64,000 bases of DNA, taken from Symbiotaphrina buchneri (lineage: Eukaryota; Ascomycota; Symbiotaphrinales; Symbiotaphrinaceae). The DNA is taken from positions 124,001 to 188,000 of the forward strand of contig BCIG01000021.1 in the NCBI GenBank assembly GCA_001599915.1, read 5' to 3'. The notes beneath the pieces are model-generated. The model did no database searches. It had not been told where the DNA came from and saw only the letters and a list, made by a program, of their open reading frames with translations. The translations under genes and the position numbers were made by a program. This document shows, piece after piece, positions 46,583 to 59,445 of this stretch (positions are counted from its first letter, which is position 1; the number at the start of each line of letters is the position of its first letter).

Positions 46583-48041
46583 TCACGAGCGGGCCGTCAT
46601 GAGCCAGGCCGCTCCTGCCACCAAGATTGCGATGACTGCTGAAACGGCAAACAGTCGACCAGTAGTGGACCAGTCTCCTTCCTTGAAGCCGGCAACCACA
46701 GCCTTCTCCTTGTTCTCGCTCCTGGAGCGCTCGACGCTCTGCATTGCCAGGGCTTCAGCAAAACTCTCAATCTGGACACGGTCAGCTGCTGCCTGATAAT
46801 ACACCGTTAGCAGCTGCGAGAGCACCGACCTCCTTGCACGCAGTGCTGATATTCAAGAAATTGGGGTCCTTGGGGTCGTTCTTTTGCCGAATTCTGCGGG
46901 CATAGCGACAAAAGACCTTGCAAACCCGCTCGAGGTCTTGGCTGGACTCGAGCATAAGCTGGAACGCATCACCCTTGGTGATCTTGACGTTTCGCTTGAA
47001 GATGGCCGGGTTACGGAATGTTAACTCCAGCGTGGCCATGGCCATGGATTGGGGGATGGCGCAAAAGTTGAAGACGCTCTGCTCGCGCAAACCAACAAGA
47101 TACGACAAGCAGTCGGTTGCATGGCCCAGAGCATTCAAGACCATCTCGGAGCTGCAGTTGAGGGCGAGCTCGAGATTCTCAGGCTCGAACAGGTCTTCGA
47201 ACTTATCGACGTGCTTGGACCAAATCTCTCTGGGCCAGAACCGGCGGCCATCATCATAGTCTTCACGGACGTCGCGAATGATATTGTTCTTCTGCAGAAA
47301 TAAACCCATCGATTTGTACAGATGGAAACGGTTGATCAAGCTCGCCTCGCCCAGCCCCGCCTCGACGAAGAGGCGAGTCAGACCCTCGCCGACCACCCCA
47401 GCCACGTGCCAGCAATAGAGATCGTAGTCGTCGACGGTGTTGACGCTGGCATCACCGAATGCCGCCTTTCGGGCGAAATCGGCCATGCCGTTCCCCATCT
47501 TGTCAGTGACATCCTTGATGATCTCTTGGTAGGGACGTTTCAGATGCCTGAATTCGGTAATGACGTTGTCGAACTGCACCAATAATTCGCGGTCCTTTTC
47601 CTCCGGGCGATTGCCGGTATAGGTCCAGCCATCCTGGTCCAGGTAATCCTTGAATTCTCGAAGGCGCGGCTCCTTTTCCTCGAGAGGGATCGAGGTATCA
47701 TCCTCAATGGTATCAAGGCCACGCAGTACCAAGTAGAAGACACACACGGGCAATAGTAGCTCTGGGTGTAGCTCCTTGACTACGGAGCTAAAGCTGCGGC
47801 CGGTCTCGTCCAGGAACCCGAAGCACGCCTTCGCTGTTGGGGACTCGTATTTCTTGTTCCTTTCGTGTATAGGGCTATGCCGCAGTTTCCTGAGACGGAT
47901 CATGAACGCCGGTTAGCAAGCTTCGCCAACCACACCACGTGTGCAGGACTTGGGGGATACAGGCTGGGCCCACCATTGAACGATCATTCTTAGCTGATTC
48001 AGGTGAAGGGCAAAGTAGAGGGTATCCGATGCGAGACCCAT
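46583..48041 (-). CDS. ERG9: Squalene synthase (farnesyl-diphosphate farnesyltransferase)
   Basis: Three exons on the minus strand: 48041-47974, 47889-46830 and 46792-46583, with all phases matching, giving 445 residues. Exon 1 gives [20 protein letters not shown] and, with exon 2, the typical [14 protein letters not shown]. The aspartate-rich, magnesium-binding motifs are both intact: [14 protein letters not shown] at about residue 80 and [14 protein letters not shown] at about residue 220. [20 protein letters not shown] and KRNVKITKG also match. A C-terminal membrane anchor lies at about 422-441 ([20 protein letters not shown]). The enzyme couples two farnesyl diphosphates to squalene with NADPH at the ER, the first committed step of ergosterol synthesis. 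The linker before the anchor is less conserved, and the last intron is only 37 nt, so that boundary is a little less sure. Confidence 0.97.
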
Positions 48042-48086
48042 GGCGGCAGGTGATGGCACCAGCCGGGGAGAGAGAGGGAGAGAGAT

Positions 48087-48131
<45 letters not shown>

Positions 48132-48318
48132 AGGTGAGGAGAAAGAGAGAGAGGGAGAGGGAGAGGCTCTCAGCGGCAACGAGTATATACCCGTCGCAAT
48201 GGGTACAAGGATGAGTGAGGATGGCAACCTGAGTCGTAAGATGCGAACTTCCCTTACCGGTAGAGCGTACAAGTACATACACAGGGCGGGGATAATCCGA
48301 AGGAGGAAAAGGGGTACG
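48042..48318. promoter_or_regulatory. ERG9 upstream region with a GA microsatellite
   Basis: About 280 bases between the ERG9 start and the transposon island. From about 48066 to 48168 it is nearly pure purine on the plus strand (GA and GGGAGA units), so pyrimidine-rich in the sense of ERG9 transcription. The transposon end lies only about 290 bp from the ERG9 ATG. Confidence 0.7.
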
Positions 48319-48328
48319 GGTTAGTCCG
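48319..48328. repeat. Left 10-bp target-site duplication of the outer element
   Basis: GGTTAGTCCG, repeated exactly at 59935-59944 on the far side of the element. A 9-11 bp duplication fits Mutator-like elements. Confidence 0.85.
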
Positions 48329-48440
48329 CGCGGTGCTTCGGAAGCGTTGAAATCAAAAGTTTTTTAACCGAAAAAGTTACCGAATTTTAACTACATCGCC
48401 TATGAAAACCCCTACCAAATTAGTATGACGACCACCATCT
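48329..48440 (+). repeat. Left terminal inverted repeat of the MULE-like element
   Basis: Matches the reverse complement of 59826-59934, with only a few differences in about 108 bases, mostly at the outermost positions. Unlike the interior it retains normal base composition. Confidence 0.88.
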
Positions 48441-48562
48441 AGTACGTCAGGCCGGTCAAACTTACTTTCTGATTTGTCTGCAACCTCTTGAAAGCCGAAA
48501 TAGGAAGCCTTGAAGCTATTCAGAACATCACTCCTTGCTGTCGTCTTTACCTACCCAGGTGT

Positions 48563-48596
48563 ACAGGACAGCTGCTGTTGTTGTAACAACTGTCCT
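48563..48596. other. Subterminal stem-loop in the left arm of the MULE-like element
   Basis: CAGGACAG and CTGTCCTG form a perfect 8-bp stem around an 18-base loop that itself contains the palindrome GTTGTAACAAC. It lies about 120 bases inside the left TIR. Confidence 0.5.
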
Positions 48597-48726
48597 GCAC
48601 GTTTATAAGTCATGTACGTCACCTGGAAGCTTACTGTTACTCTAGATGATTTCTTATTACCTTGTAGCTCTTACCTGCTTTGGTCATCTATCATCATAGT
48701 CTTCTATCTCTATTATCACCGTTGTA

Positions 48727-50276
48727 ATGGACCCTACCAAGGAGGAAAAGGAGATATAATGTCTATATCATGATCTTGATCAAGAGATAGTTCTTTATAT
48801 CTAATTACTTATTAATAACCTATCTAAAAAGTACTTTATATTATTGATAAAGGAAAAGAAGTTTAAAACAATTATAAACATTATAGATTAACTTTAAAAT
48901 TACATTTTTAAAGGGTTTTATAATCTTTAAATTGTTAGACTCTAAGAAGGTAAATTATATAGTTGTTACCTATATCTATTACAATAAACAAACATTAAAT
49001 ATATAAGGTTTAAATAATTATAAAGTTTTTAAAAACACTAAATATAAACCTATAAACTATTAACAAGAAAATACCAAGGTTCTTGTTAAAAATTATTATT
49101 AAAAGATATATTTTATACTATAAAGATTTTTTTTAACATAGATATAAAAAAGATCTAAACTTTATATCTTTTTAAATAGTTAACAACTTATTTTTACAGT
49201 TATAATATATTTCTAAACCTACTGGTTTACTTTTATTATAAAAAACATAATTAAAAATAAATAACTATTATTATAAATGTTATTTTATATTAAAAAGAAA
49301 AACTATCCTTTATAAAGAATATTAAACTTTTTTTATTAAAAAAACTTTAAGTTCTTTAAAATAATTATTATAATACTATTTATTGTTTACTAAGTTAAAC
49401 TTATATTCTAAAGAATATCTTAAAAGGTTTTATATACTATTTTAATAGTTATAAACTGTTATAAAGATTTTATTAATAATACAAAGTTAATATAAATAAA
49501 AAGTTAAAGTTAAAAAAATTAAAATAGATGTTTTTTTTATAATTTTAAATAAATAAAGTTTGTTTAAAAATTCTATATAAACTATCTTTTAATAATCAAT
49601 ATAATGTTTAACATTAATAAACTTTAACTTTTATTATTAATTATAATAGATATTATTAATATAAATAAAACTTTTTTAATAACTTATAGCTTTAAAATCA
49701 ATAAATCCTATAAAGTCTTTATATTTATTAATAAATGTTTTTTTTACCTAGTATTTAAATAACTTTTAATGTATATTATTATTCTTACAGATTTTATTTT
49801 TGATTTAATATTAACCTATTTAAATTGAATATTAAAGATAATATTATAGTTTTATAAGTAATATATTGTAAAAACTATCTTAAAACATTATATAAAACAT
49901 AATTATAAAAATAACTATAAAAAAGAGATTTAAAAACTTATATAGATCTATTTCAAGTTATAAACTAAAGTAAACTTGGTTTATAACTGTAAAACTTTAA
50001 AAACCTGGTTTTAAAACCTGAAAAAGAAATATCTTAAATTATATTAGATTTTTAAAGAAAAATAAGTTATTTATTGTTATATAAAGTTATATATAAGACT
50101 AAATACAAACTTTATATAACAGGAAAAAAGATATTACTATGTTATAAAGCTGTTTTTGAATCTTTAACTTTTATTAGATGATATAATTGGTTAAATAGCT
50201 AATTAAATAAAAAAAACTGTTTAAAAGACTTAAAAAGTTAAAGATAAAAGATGATAAAACAATTTTATAATTAATT
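48727..50276 (+). pseudogene. Decayed 5' part of a probable transposase gene
   Basis: From the ATG at 48727 a coding-like stretch reads MDPTKEEKEI, stop, CLYHDLDQEIVLYI before dissolving into AT-rich sequence. The stop (TAA) is what RIP makes from CAA. With the right-hand part (58348-59445) this suggests an original gene of roughly 2.6 kb, split by the inner insertion. No domain is recognisable by eye. Confidence 0.4.
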
Positions 50277-50570
50277 ATTAACAAGGATGTATAAGGTTTA
50301 ATAAGATAGAAAATTCTTCTATACAGGTTTATAAAATATAATAATAACAAAAAAGACTATATTATAAAGGTAAAAAACAATTTTCAAAGTATTTTTTTAT
50401 ATAAGCTAAGTTTTATTATCTAAAAAGGATTAGATTATAAAAGAAAAAAAGTTTTAATAGTATTTTCTATTAAATCTTTCTTTTTAAATATAATGTTTCT
50501 TAAAAGTAAAAAGTTAACTAATTATATTTAACAATATAAGTAAAACTTATCTATATTATCAATAATAATA
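50277..50570 (+). repeat. Left arm of a near-perfect 294-bp inverted repeat
   Basis: Identical to the reverse complement of 58054-58347 apart from one base (G/A within ATAATGTTTC). It begins ATTAACAAGGATGTATAAGG and ends near TATCAATAATAATA. Very AT-rich. Together with the right arm and about 185 bases of loop it would form a foldback or MITE-like element of about 775 bp, into which the LTR element later inserted. Confidence 0.88.
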
Positions 50571-50630
50571 ATTAATATCTGTTATATTAAAGATATAAAG
50601 ATAAAAAACTTAGGTAAAAAGGAAATTTAT

Positions 50631-50812
50631 TGATAAGGATCAACATGGAGGAGTATTGAATAGTAAGAAGGTTGATTAAGAAGCTATCTAACTGCAGGGT
50701 AGCAAGCTATATAATGGATGCTAAGTCATGTGACTATAAACAAGTACAATGTTAGCAATTAGCTAGTAAGGAGCACTCAGTGAGTGACTACCCTATACAC
50801 AAGTCTATAACA
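50631..50812 (-). repeat. LTR (3' LTR in element orientation)
   Basis: 182 bases starting TGATAAGGATC and ending ATAACA, the 5'-TG...CA-3' form. Pairs with 57742-57923, same length. Confidence 0.9.
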
Positions 50813-53800
50813 ACTGTTGCAATAGTAAAAATAAAACGTCATCCTGATGTTTCTAACTAATATAAAATATGTATATCAAAGTCAGTGATTTCTGATGTGA
50901 AGGCACTATCTGTCTTGACAAACTATATATATTCCCTTTAGAATAACTGACCGATCTGACATGTCTGATAAGTGATTGCTGCAGACAAGGACTTATATCA
51001 TCATAATCCTTGATCAGATCAGAAGACAACTCCAGTAAATCCTTATCATACTACTTGTTGAACTCTAGGCCATAACCTTTCTACTTAACTAGATATTAAT
51101 ATCGCTGATATCCTCTTCATAGACGCCGGATGCATCGATCCAAAAGATACTCAATTTCAAAACTCTTCTATTCATTATTGTCATCCTTAGTCTCAACTGG
51201 ACTTGGATGATCAGGACATGGATAACGATATAGGTTATATCCTATAGCTGGTTTAAGCTGACTGATTAAGATGACCAGGTGGATGTTCTACCTAGCAGGC
51301 AGGTCAAGATGATAGACAAGGTGTCCTATTCTCTTAAGGACCTTAAAGGGTCCTATTTGTTATCCTGACAACTTCTGATTCAGCCTGTTAGCAACTTGAT
51401 AGCTATGATAGAGTTTTAGGAAGATTAAATTGCTGATATATAGGTTGATCAGGATGTGGCAGCGATTGTAATACATCTTAACCATTATATTGCTGAATGT
51501 AATCTAGTCTTAGGCCTTCTGTATATGGATTTGCCTTGTTTTAGCTATGCTGGACATGTTTGAAAGCTGTTAACCCACTAGGAGGTTAAGATCATCATTC
51601 AGCTTGTATCTATATATAACTTCATTCAGGGCTTATCCAGTAATTGTGTTTGTTGTATTATTTAGCTGTAACTCCAGCTGTTTACAGAAACTGGACCAGT
51701 CTGACTCAAGGATATTGGTTTGCTCCCTTTTATGAATGTTGTCCTTAAAAGTTTTAATTGCATATGTCAGTATCCAAGTAAACCAGAAACACAGAGCAAT
51801 TTCAATAATCTAATTCATATACTTACTCTGACCATTCATCTGAAGGTAATAGGCGATCAAAAACAACAGTTTCATACTTAGGCAGGTAAAGATAGCTCTC
51901 TATATATCAGATAAGAATTTCAGGTTATGATCAGATATGATCCTGGCTGATACTCCCCAATATACAGTCCTATCCAATAGAACATTGGTCTATTATTCAA
52001 CAAAGTAGTTATCTTATCCAGGCATCAGGATAACAGCCTTAGACAGCTTATCCATAGCTGTTATGAAAGAGTTGTATTTCATGGATGACAGTTCCGGCAA
52101 ACCTAGTATGAAATTGATAATAATCATATTAAAAGTTTATAGCAGGATCTCAAGTGGTTATAGCATTCTGTACAGTTTATATCAGCTTATCTGATTAACC
52201 TTGTATTGTGGATAATGGTATATATATTGTTTAAGATGATAAGAGAGCTTCCTGAGATATAAACTAGCAACAATCTGGCTATAAGTATAATGAAAGCCTG
52301 TATAACTGGCTTTGTTATAAGCTAGATGGAAAACATCTTATTCTAGAACTTATGGTATGTATAGCTGCTCATGATCATCATCTTCATTTTAATAGTAAAG
52401 AAGCCTGTTCTTTAAGACAAAACGGTTCTTGAATCAACACTGTTGATTTATAACAGCTGGCTGCTCTGGCTGCTCTGGCTGATCCACCTGGGCTAGCTTG
52501 CAAGATACTGAGTTGATATCAGCAGATAACTTATTATCAGAATCTGAATCTGAATCTGTTAACTTATATTTATCTGTATCTTACTCAGTTAAGTCTGTAT
52601 CTTGTTGCTTAGTCTGAACAACCTCTAAGATCTTCTACTATTGTTTATTAACAATGTAGACTTTATAAAGCTTTATCTTGAACTTATCTAATAGTTCTAC
52701 CAGGGTAACATAGTGAACAAAGACCTAGAAGGAATCAAGAACACTATCTAAGTCTTCTTCATGACTGACTGGGTTCAGATTAATAGCTTTCTCATATAGT
52801 TGAAACAGGGTATCTGGGATGATATAGTGTCTGCCTGCCTTATGTTGCATATCAAGGTTAAATTAAGACAGGAATATCAAAACTCTCACTAGCTACAGAT
52901 TCATTTTATCTATAGATATAATACCTAAGAGTTAAAACTGTTTAATTATCCTGATTATTATAGTATGATCAGTATAGATAATAACCGGATAAGCCTCAGG
53001 AACAAAAGCCTTGATTAAATGCTGGACCTTCTTGATTGCCCAGATAAATCCTGTAACTTCTAGCTCCATCGGTTAATAGTGTATTTCTAGCCTATTCAAC
53101 TCTTTACTCAAGAAGAGGATAGGCTTAATATCAGCCTTGGTACAGGGAGACTTATCCTTATTCTATTCTTTAATATGATAAATCATAATCCTGAAGCCAT
53201 GTTCCTTGGATGCATCTATGTTGACATACAGCATCTGGGAACGGTTAAAGTGTACCAGGAATAGCTTATTGTAAAATGTATCCTGAATCAGTCTAAAGGA
53301 ACAGACTTTACAGTCTGATAGCTTGGTTAGATATATATTCTAGGTATATCAATATTGTTGGTTTTGATTGTTCTTTAGGGCATTTTTGAACAAAAGGACC
53401 TTTTATTGCCTGAGTAGCTTTACAAGCTGTGAATAGTACAATATCTGTTTCCAGAGATACTCAGTCAGACCCAGATATAACTTTAAAGCCTTAAGGGTTA
53501 CAGGGAACTTAAATCTCAGTATGGCTTAGACCTTCTTATCAATAATCATAAGCCTAAAGCGATCAACTTGCTATCTAAACAGCATCATAATTAGATATCT
53601 GATAAACATCTTATTTAGTAAAAGTGTAATTCACTTGCTAGCTAGTAGCTGAAAGACTGCATCCAGGTATTAAACATGCTTATCCAGGATACAGCTAAAG
53701 ATGATGATATTGTCTATATAACAATAAGTATACCTCTGATAAGGACAAAGTATACAGTCTATATGGTACTGTATGAAAGCAATGTTGTTATAATAGCCTA

Positions 53801-56800
53801 TAGATGCTACTGAAAAGGTCTCCTAGCCATGGTAAATCATAATTGTCAGCTTATGACAATCTTGCCGGATAATAAGCTACTAATAGAAGAAAATCAGAAT
53901 ATCAATCATAGTGATATACAGACAGTCCTAAACAACAGACAGGATATCATCCTAAACAGGGAACAGGTAATTATCTGGCTTAGTGATCCGATTTAGATTA
54001 TAGATATCAACTATTACATATCTCTTCTTCTTTCTGTTGATAATCTTCCAGATAATGAACACAGGGTAGGAGAACAGAGTTAAAGAAGTAGTCCATTCTA
54101 TATGACCTTGGTCCTGTATCTTGTTAAAAACCTTGTTAATCAGCTTCTTAACATTGTAACCTTGTTAATAGATCAGGTACAACTGTCATGGTTCTTTCTG
54201 TTTCCAATTAGCGATAAAAAGGACTTGTATATACTCAGATTTGAATATGTCAACAATCTGACCATGGTTAATCCAGAGACTAACATATTGCTCTAAGATG
54301 GGAATGACTCAGCTAACAATGTCTTAAAAGCCATATATAGTGATTTTGTTCACCAGGGTTGTTTCAGGTATAGATTCCAGAGTACAATCTAAAGCAACAA
54401 GCTTAGGTAGCTGCTTGTAGGTTGGCTCTGTTATAATAGCAAAAGAATTAAGACTTTCAATTCTATTAGTTGCCCTGACTGACTAATGATAGGCAAAGAC
54501 TGCATAACATTCCTTGTTGTCATAGTCAGCTATTATACCTACTTAAATCTTATTCGGTATCTTGATTGGATAAGGAACATTGTTTTGAACTTGGACAAAG
54601 GAGAAACTTATATTGACAACATGAGTATATACTATACAGTTATAATTTTTGTAATTAGGTTTAAATACTAAGTTATGATTATCCATCAGTTTGTTTGCCT
54701 GGATAAGCACTTTAGCTATTGAATAGGCCAGGATAACGGTGTTTTTCATGGTCAGTATGGACTGATTCATTTATCCTGACTAAAGAATGATTATCAGGTC
54801 TGTCATCATATCCTGACAGCACTGGAGGGTGAGCTATTGAGTCCTAAGGTCGATTTTTATATCTTTAGGACTGAGGATATCTATGTTAATCAATATCCTG
54901 GCTTATAGGTCATCTATGATATAGGCTTCCTGAATCAGTAGACCTTTAACAGGCTTATCATTCAAGTGTCCAGGTATATGTATATACAGTAGCATATATT
55001 CAGTAGCTGAATGAATCTTTAAACCAATGTTTCAGACTGTTACTGGCTCCTTTATATGGTAGATAGTGATATCCAGGACCTCTTGATGCATAAAGTCATG
55101 ATCTATCAAGGTTATGATACAGTTGGTATCCAGATAGACGTTCTAGACAAGCCTTTTTGATGATAGCTTGATATTGACTGTTATATAATGTTAACCTTGA
55201 AAGCTGTATCCTGGGAATCGGTTCTAAAGTGCTGTAGATATGATGATTTAAACTGGAGATGTATAATTTGCGTTAACTTATTAGGTCTGTTTATCTAACT
55301 TAGTCTCTAAGACTGATTTAGTTAGAGCTACCTTGGTGGGAATCAAGGCTATTGATTCTAGGGTAGTAATATAGGGTACTGTGATCTTGAGAGTAGCACA
55401 CCGGCAACAGGTCTTATCTTGAACATATTTATAGAGTTTGTTGCCTGATGGAAAAACCTTCTCATAATGTTGATATTGGTAGGTAGCTTTGCTTAGGACT
55501 GTCCTATCATAACAAAGAAGTGATCGGTTATATACAGGTTGTTATTATAGTTATATATATCATTATGCTCAGAATAGCTGATGTCAGCTAGCCCTTAGAA
55601 GGCATTATAATCATTGTTATATGCTTCAGAGTTATAAGCACCTTGATCTAGATCAGCCTCCTGATTCAATGGCTGCTGTTTATATAGCTGGTTAGCTAAG
55701 TCTAGACCTTGGTCATAACTGTCAACTGACTCTGTTAAGTCAGCTTGGTAGGCTCTCTGAGGATGGAAGTTAGAATTGAATTATCCTGGATTAAACTATC
55801 CAGACTGTAAATAACGGTTCCTGTTGTATGAGTTGCCTCCTGAATTGGACATATAACGGTTAGGATTGTTTGAGATATTGATGTTTACTCCTGTTAGGCT
55901 GGCCATGATCTGTAGACAAGATAGCAAGGCAGGTAATGCATGTCTGTCACTCAGGTTGCCGTTAGAATAGTACTGTTGATTCTGGTAAATATTGAATCTT
56001 GACTGATATGGTTGGAAGTTAAACTGCTGAAAACAAGGGTTGAATCCTCCATGGAAAGGTGGCCTATAGAACGGATACTGACTGAATCAAGGCTATTGGT
56101 TATTACCCCTGTTCTAATTGTTGTAACTATTATCTCGGGAATCTTGTAAGTCACAAGGTCTCTTAGTATAAACATGCAAGTCTTAATAAGTAAAATCATT
56201 AAACCAGTTAGCTTATTTACACTTCAGTATCTGTATGAACTGCTGGATGGTAATGTTGTATTCAGGTTTGTTAACTATATGACATAGTGGTATATTGAGA
56301 TATATCCAGGTTTCCATAACAATGCTAAAGTTGTCTATAGCTTGGTTAACGGCTTATACAGCAGATTAGACAGCATTGATATACTCTACAACAGTATAAT
56401 TGTTTCAAACGTCCTTGATGATGTATCTGACTGAATTGAGTTTCTTTCAAACATCTGTAGGAGTAGGTCTGAAACGTATCTTTAGTTGCTGACACCATCT
56501 TTCAACCAGATTTAGGTGATTAATAATACCGATTCAAAAGATATCATTCAGCTTAAAGTTCTATTATGATTAGGTGAGATTATACAGATAAATCTCAAGG
56601 TTCTGACGGATCTTGACTGNGTCCTAAGTCAATACAGTAACTTGAATACAGTTTATAAAGCTAAAGATATCTTAATAGTATATTTTATCATCTTTATCAA
56701 TGATGTCTCCTATATTAGCTATCTAGCATGTCCGGGTAGAAGAGACCAATCTCAGCTATCTTCTAGTAGCTATTACTACCATTGGGACCGGCTGGCCCAG

Positions 56801-57741
56801 GCGGACCTGGTTTACCGGATTCACCAGGTAGACCAAAGAGGCTATAACCTTGATTATCTTAATTAGCTCATCGGATAGAAGTTTTATAACTTGCTAGATA
56901 GCAGTCTATACAGTAGCCGTCATACCAGGTAGGACTTGGTCAACAGGGTTCAGGTTATCTATATTATTATAGGGTATCTTATCTTTAACTGAGGTATTTG
57001 GACTAGGTGACAGCTAACTGAAATAACTTTGGTTTGATGCTGTTGATTGTATTGGTCTTGATTGAGATGGATGACTAAGTAGAGATTGAGCTTTAGGAAG
57101 AGGGCTTGATCCAGTAGATAATAGCTAATGCTCTTTCTTAAAACAATAATAGGTTTTAATATATTAGAAATCGGCGGTTTTGAGTTTGAATTCATCTATT
57201 GCTTAATTGAAGTCCTACTGAATAAGCAGGAACTCTGGATGGGGTAAGGTGATGAGGTCTGGAACAGATGATGACAAGGTGGAGAAGGTATACATATGAT
57301 GTGTTTGACCTTGGTTACAGCCGGCTGAGTCTTAGCTAGCTGAGGCCCTTTTACCTAATAGTAATGGATAGCAATAATAGGTTATAACTGCCTTAATGAA
57401 AAGATGCATGTCTTAATCAAGCGTACAAGCTGAAGGATGTCTGTTTTGAAATATATCATGAAGCTGATATGCAACGGTCAGGGTCTTAGATGATAGAGTA
57501 AGCAAGCTGAGTATCTCTCTGATCGCTAGATTGCTAATTAAGCTGTCTGAATCAAGAGTCTTGATTCAGGTGTTGGTTGGAGAGGTTATAGGTAGACAGG
57601 GTAGGAGGGAGCAGACATGACCGCCCAGATGGCCGTCTGTTTATGATATTTTGCTCAGAGCTAATAGAGGACTTCCTGATTGTTGTTCTAGATTGATTGC
57701 TATATACTAACTGGTATCACCTTGTGATATTGCTACCAGGT

Positions 57742-57923
57742 TGATAAGGATCAATATAGAGGAGTTTTAAATAGTAAGAAGGTTGATTAAGAAGCTATCT
57801 AACTACAGGGTAGCAAGCTATATAGTGGATGCTAAGTTATGTGACTATAAGCAAGTGCAATGCTAGCAACTAGCTAGTAGGGAGCGCTCAGTGAATGACT
57901 ACCCTATACATGAGTCTGCAACA
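57742..57923 (-). repeat. LTR (5' LTR in element orientation)
   Basis: 182 bases, a direct repeat of 50631-50812 with about 18 differences. Just inside it, on the minus strand, lies ACCTGGTAGCAATATCAC, where a primer-binding site would be expected. Confidence 0.9.
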
Positions 57924-58053
57924 TTTATATAGATTCCTTTATTAAATTTTCTTTTTAATTAATAAAACAGCTTTTAAATAATTATATTGTTAAAACAATT
58001 GTTTTTTTCTATTTCTTAGATATTAAACTTAATATATAATATATTACCTTTTT

Positions 58054-58347
58054 TATTATTATTGATAATATAGATAAGTTTTACTTATATTGTTAAATAT
58101 AATTAGTTAACTTTTTACTTTTAAGAAATATTATATTTAAAAAGAAAGATTTAATAGAAAATACTATTAAAACTTTTTTTCTTTTATAATCTAATCCTTT
58201 TTAGATAATAAAACTTAGCTTATATAAAAAAATACTTTGAAAATTGTTTTTTACCTTTATAATATAGTCTTTTTTGTTATTATTATATTTTATAAACCTG
58301 TATAGAAGAATTTTCTATCTTATTAAACCTTATACATCCTTGTTAAT
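58054..58347 (-). repeat. Right arm of the near-perfect 294-bp inverted repeat
   Basis: Reverse complement of 50277-50570 with a single difference. It lies 130 bases outside the right LTR; the left arm ends 60 bases outside the left LTR. Confidence 0.88.
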
Positions 58348-59445
58348 AGATTTATAATTTAAAAGTTGTTTTTATAACTTAAAAGTTTTAATACCATGAT
58401 TAAACTTTAAATCTTTAAGATATTATTACAAACTGTTTTACAGATTATTATCTATATTATTGTATACTTAATACTGTTTTTTAAATCATTAAAATAACTA
58501 AAGAACTTAAATAATTATAAGTTTAGTTTTTTATAGATTAATTTAAAAAGTTAATAAATATTTTTCTATTAAATACAGGATATATTCAACAGGTTAAAAA
58601 AAGCCTTTTTGTTTAACTTTTATTGTTAAAAACATTCTATAAATACTGATTTAAGTTTTATAATAAAACTATATAATAAGAATTAACTAGTTAAAAGGTT
58701 ATAAAACATAATATAAAATAACATAAGATAATAAAAACAATAATAATAAAGATCTATAAAGAAAAACAAAAGATTTAAAATATAATTAAGTTTTAATATC
58801 AATAACATTTATTATTATCTAAGTTAATTATCTAATATGTTTAATAACTAAAATATAATTATATTAATAAAATACTGATTAAAAAAGAAAAACTGAATAA
58901 AGTTTATCTAGAAATACTATTTTGATCTTTTATTAAGATCAAAAAACAAGTTTTAAACAATAAGAAAACTATAATTATTTAAGTTACTAAAACCTTAATA
59001 AAGAAACAAGTTATAAAAAAGCTAGAAATAAACCTTAATAAAGATAAAAATTATATCAAGTAATAATAATAAGAATAAGGTTTATTTAAAGAAGTTTAAG
59101 TAATTGTTAATATAAAATCTGTAATTTTTCTAACTATAAATACTAATAATAATAATATTAATAATTATATTCTTGAATTAAAGTACTATTGATATTAAAA
59201 GAAATACATCTTTTTTATACTATGATTATAACAATGTTAAAGACTTTAATATATGGTATAAAGATGTTATATTTCAAAAGCTTAAATCTATAGCTTTTAA
59301 ACTATCTTTTCTACATTATAACAGCTGTTTAATTAAATCTTCTGTAAAAGTTCAAGATAGTTTACAACAAGCTTTTAAACAACAACAACATTGACAACAA
59401 GGTACAAAGTCTACAAGGAAGTCTTCTAAGAAAAAGAAATCATGA
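58348..59445 (+). pseudogene. Decayed 3' part of a probable transposase gene
   Basis: AT-rich sequence that becomes readable at its end: a Gln-rich segment (QQAFKQQQH), then QQGTKSTRKSSKKKKS and a stop at 59443-59445 on the plus strand, a typical basic tail. Between them one stop fits a RIP-type C-to-T change of CGA. No catalytic motif could be read by eye. Confidence 0.35.

Larger units (their letters stand above)
50631..57923 (-). mobile_element. Ty3/gypsy (chromovirus-type) LTR retrotransposon fossil
   Basis: A 7.3-kb element read on the minus strand, with 182-bp LTRs at both ends and the 5-bp target duplication TTTAT on either side (50626-50630 and 57924-57928). Recognisable remains, in minus-strand order from the right: a gag-like region (about 57.7-55.4 kb) ending in a zinc-knuckle-like segment near 55.4 kb, a reverse transcriptase region around 54.1-53.6 kb, an RNase H/integrase region (about 53.4-51.3 kb) and a chromodomain-like segment near 51.1 kb, which marks it as a chromovirus. 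It is clearly broken, with dozens of interruptions and no usable frame. The LTRs are about 90% identical with nearly all differences being transitions, as RIP produces, so age cannot be read from divergence directly. One ambiguous base (n) lies at 56620. Confidence 0.88.
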
